DNA of 7,448 nucleotides from Candidatus Pelagibacterales bacterium (GTDB lineage Bacteria > Pseudomonadota > Alphaproteobacteria > Pelagibacterales > Pelagibacteraceae). Positions within the stretch are counted from its first letter, which is position 1. Every line of letters begins with the position of its first letter. The translations under genes were made by a program, and so were the position numbers. The DNA lies in contig VHCC01000036.1 of the NCBI GenBank assembly GCA_016882185.1, forward strand, positions 1 to 7,448, in the 5' to 3' direction. Positions 6,523 through 7,448 of the stretch are shown piece after piece. Under the pieces are notes generated by a model. It saw only the letters and a program-made list of their open reading frames with translations. It had not been told where the DNA came from and searched no databases.

Positions 6523-7035
6523 ATGAATACAAAAGCATATACTTTAATTGAATTATTAGTTGTCATTGCCATTATTGGAATACTTGCTGCGGTAGGAATT
6601 TTTATATTTTATGATAATTCAGATAATGCGAAGAAAAAAACTGCACAAGCGAACCACAAAATTATATCTAATTTTTTAGAAGCAGAAATTGCAAAATGTA
6701 ATACATCAGGTAGTAAAACTGCCTTTGATGGCAAGATGAATTGTCCAAATTTAAATGCACGAAGTTATGAACCAGTGCTTACTGATGTACTTAGAGATAA
6801 ATTTAAAAATCCTTTTCTGCCTGAAGAAAGTGCGATTTGGTTTTATCCAGGGACATGGTCTGGCAGGGCAGGATGGAAACCAGGGGCAACATTAATATCA
6901 ATATTTACGATTGGAGGCGTTGAAACTTTTTTCATTACAACGTGTTTTGAGGAACAATGCTATCCAACAAATCCTGGGCCGAACCCACCTGTTTACGGTC
7001 CAGGAGTTTTAATAAAATCAATTCCAATCAAATAA
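6523..7035 (+). CDS. Type IV pilin, second tandem copy, divergent
   Basis: This is a second prepilin, or a minor or alternative subunit. The leader MNTKA is followed by YTLIELLVVIAIIGILAAVG. Cleavage would be after Ala5 and the first mature residue is Tyr, both departures from the Gly/Phe consensus, while Glu+5 is kept. The head contains FLEAEIAKCN (51-60) and KFKNPFLPEES (93-103), a pattern reminiscent of short pilins in AT-rich marine Proteobacteria (from memory, not searched). Four cysteines (C59, C74, C141, C146) allow two disulfides. C141 and C146 bracket a tight loop, then comes a Pro/Gly-rich tail from 148 (PTNPGPNPPVYGPG). Outside the N-terminal helix it shares little with the upstream pilin, so it is not a recent duplicate. 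It lies 16 bp after that gene and has no visible Shine-Dalgarno sequence. Confidence 0.9.
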   Translation: MNTKAYTLIELLVVIAIIGILAAVGIFIFYDNSDNAKKKTAQANHKIISNFLEAEIAKCNTSGSKTAFDGKMNCPNLNARSYEPVLTDVLRDKFKNPFLPEESAIWFYPGTWSGRAGWKPGATLISIFTIGGVETFFITTCFEEQCYPTNPGPNPPVYGPGVLIKSIPIK

Positions 7036-7036
7036 A

Positions 7037-7150
7037 ATGAAAATTCAAATTTATACTCCAAACTTTGAAGCAATGTATGAGAAGGGAGTTTTGTTTGTAA
7101 AATATTGTTATTACGGAATTTTACAGATTGTAACTTCAATTAATCTTTAA
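7037..7150 (+). CDS. Possible small ORF (37 aa) at the end of the pilin unit
   Basis: An ATG one base after the pilin TAA opens 37 codons ending in TAA at 7148-7150, four bases before the terminator hairpin. The peptide starts MKIQIYTPNFEAMYEK and continues into a hydrophobic, aromatic stretch (GVLFVKYCYYGILQIV), which could be membrane-associated. The very tight spacing resembles the other coupled junctions here. Against it, the ORF is short, has no Shine-Dalgarno sequence, and an open frame of this length is not rare. I know of no such family. It may be only a transcribed 3' UTR. Confidence 0.3.
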   Translation: MKIQIYTPNFEAMYEKGVLFVKYCYYGILQIVTSINL

Positions 7151-7154
7151 ATAA

Positions 7155-7182
7155 TTAATGGGCCTTGGGAAAGGCCCATTAA
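7155..7182. terminator. Bidirectional intrinsic terminator between converging units
   Basis: TTAATGGGCCTT (7155-7166), loop GGGA, then AAGGCCCATTAA (7171-7182) form a perfect 12-bp stem with a G+C-rich core. It lies between the pilin unit (+) and the EF-hand gene (-), 8 bases beyond the latter's stop codon. The tail read on the - strand (TTAATTATTT) is more U-rich than on the + strand (TTAAAGAATAAATT). It therefore looks best suited to end the EF-hand transcript and probably also stops the pilin transcript. Confidence 0.8.
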
Positions 7183-7190
7183 AGAATAAA

Positions 7191-7436
7191 TTAACTTTTC
7201 TTTGGCTCTTTTTGTAGATCCTTCTTTTGTTGATGTTCTAACTTTTTTTGATCCCGATACGTTTTACGTTCTTCTACTGTGAGTTTACCATCTTTATTTG
7301 TATCCATCCTAGTAAACAATTCTTCAGCATTTTTTAAGTATTCAGCTTTAGTAACAGTTCTCTTTTCCATATCAGCAAAAGAAACTGAACTGAAACAGAA
7401 GATACTTGCTAAAGCTAAGGCTAAGATTTTTTTCAT
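7191..7436 (-). CDS. Small secreted single-EF-hand protein
   Basis: This 81-aa exported protein has a predicted calcium-binding loop. The signal peptide (MKKILALALASIFCFSSVSFA) is probably cleaved after A21. One canonical 12-residue EF-hand loop runs from D45 to E56 (DTNKDGKLTVEE), with D45, N47, D49, G50, T53 and E56 in the expected positions, preceded by a helix AEYLKNAEELFTRM (31-44). The rest is a charged Lys/Glu/Gln tail (57-81) without cysteines. EF-hands usually work in pairs, so it may dimerise. A GAGGT ribosome site (complement of 7440-7444) lies 3 bases before the ATG, better than for most genes here. The promoter lies outside the window. Similar small periplasmic EF-hand proteins are common in Proteobacteria and mostly lack assigned functions. 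Nothing but proximity links it to the pilus genes. Confidence 0.85.
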   Translation of the reverse strand: MKKILALALASIFCFSSVSFADMEKRTVTKAEYLKNAEELFTRMDTNKDGKLTVEERKTYRDQKKLEHQQKKDLQKEPKKS

Positions 7437-7448
7437 TTTACCTCGCAG

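Overview
The window is a type IV pilus biogenesis cluster from an AT-rich bacterium (roughly one third G+C by eye). The order fimT-pilV-pilW-pilX-(unknown)-pilY1 is the classic minor-pilin operon layout of Gram-negative bacteria, best known from Beta- and Gammaproteobacteria. Tight gene packing, very low G+C, signal peptides and an outer-membrane-type PilY1 suggest a proteobacterium with a compact, possibly aquatic or streamlined genome. SAR11-like Alphaproteobacteria, OM43-like Betaproteobacteria and AT-rich Gammaproteobacteria are all possible. The taxon is an inference only.

Layout. Bases 1-81 (+) are the C-terminal end of a FimT/GspH-type pseudopilin. It is followed without gaps by pilV (77-523 by my start choice), pilW (520-1359), pilX (1356-2039), an unrecognised exported protein (2043-2543) and pilY1 (2533-5145). 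Every junction is an overlap or a gap of a few bases, so this is one translationally coupled operon. A PilD-type prepilin peptidase/methylase gene lies on the opposite strand (5123-5902) and overlaps the 3' end of pilY1 by 23 bp. A 67-bp divergent intergenic region separates it from two tandem pilin genes (5970-6506 and 6523-7035), followed by a possible 37-codon small ORF (7037-7150). A perfect 12-bp-stem hairpin (7155-7182) separates this group from a converging gene for a small secreted single-EF-hand protein (7191-7436, -).

How they work together. The prepilin peptidase would cleave the class III leaders of FimT, PilV, PilW, PilX and the two pilins at the inner membrane and N-methylate them. 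The minor pilins with PilY1 form the priming and tip complex, and one or both tandem pilins supply the fibre. PilY1 has a von Willebrand A domain with a full MIDAS motif followed by the PilC/PilY1 beta-propeller. No motor (PilB/PilT), platform (PilC/PilG), alignment (PilMNOP) or secretin (PilQ) genes are in the window, so they must be elsewhere.

The most notable points are a probable AUU start codon for pilV overlapping the fimT stop, the unknown exported protein between pilX and pilY1, an apparently degenerate calcium loop in the PilY1 propeller, two cysteine-rich and dissimilar pilins in tandem, and an unlisted small ORF before the terminator. I see no mobile element, CRISPR array, tRNA or rRNA.
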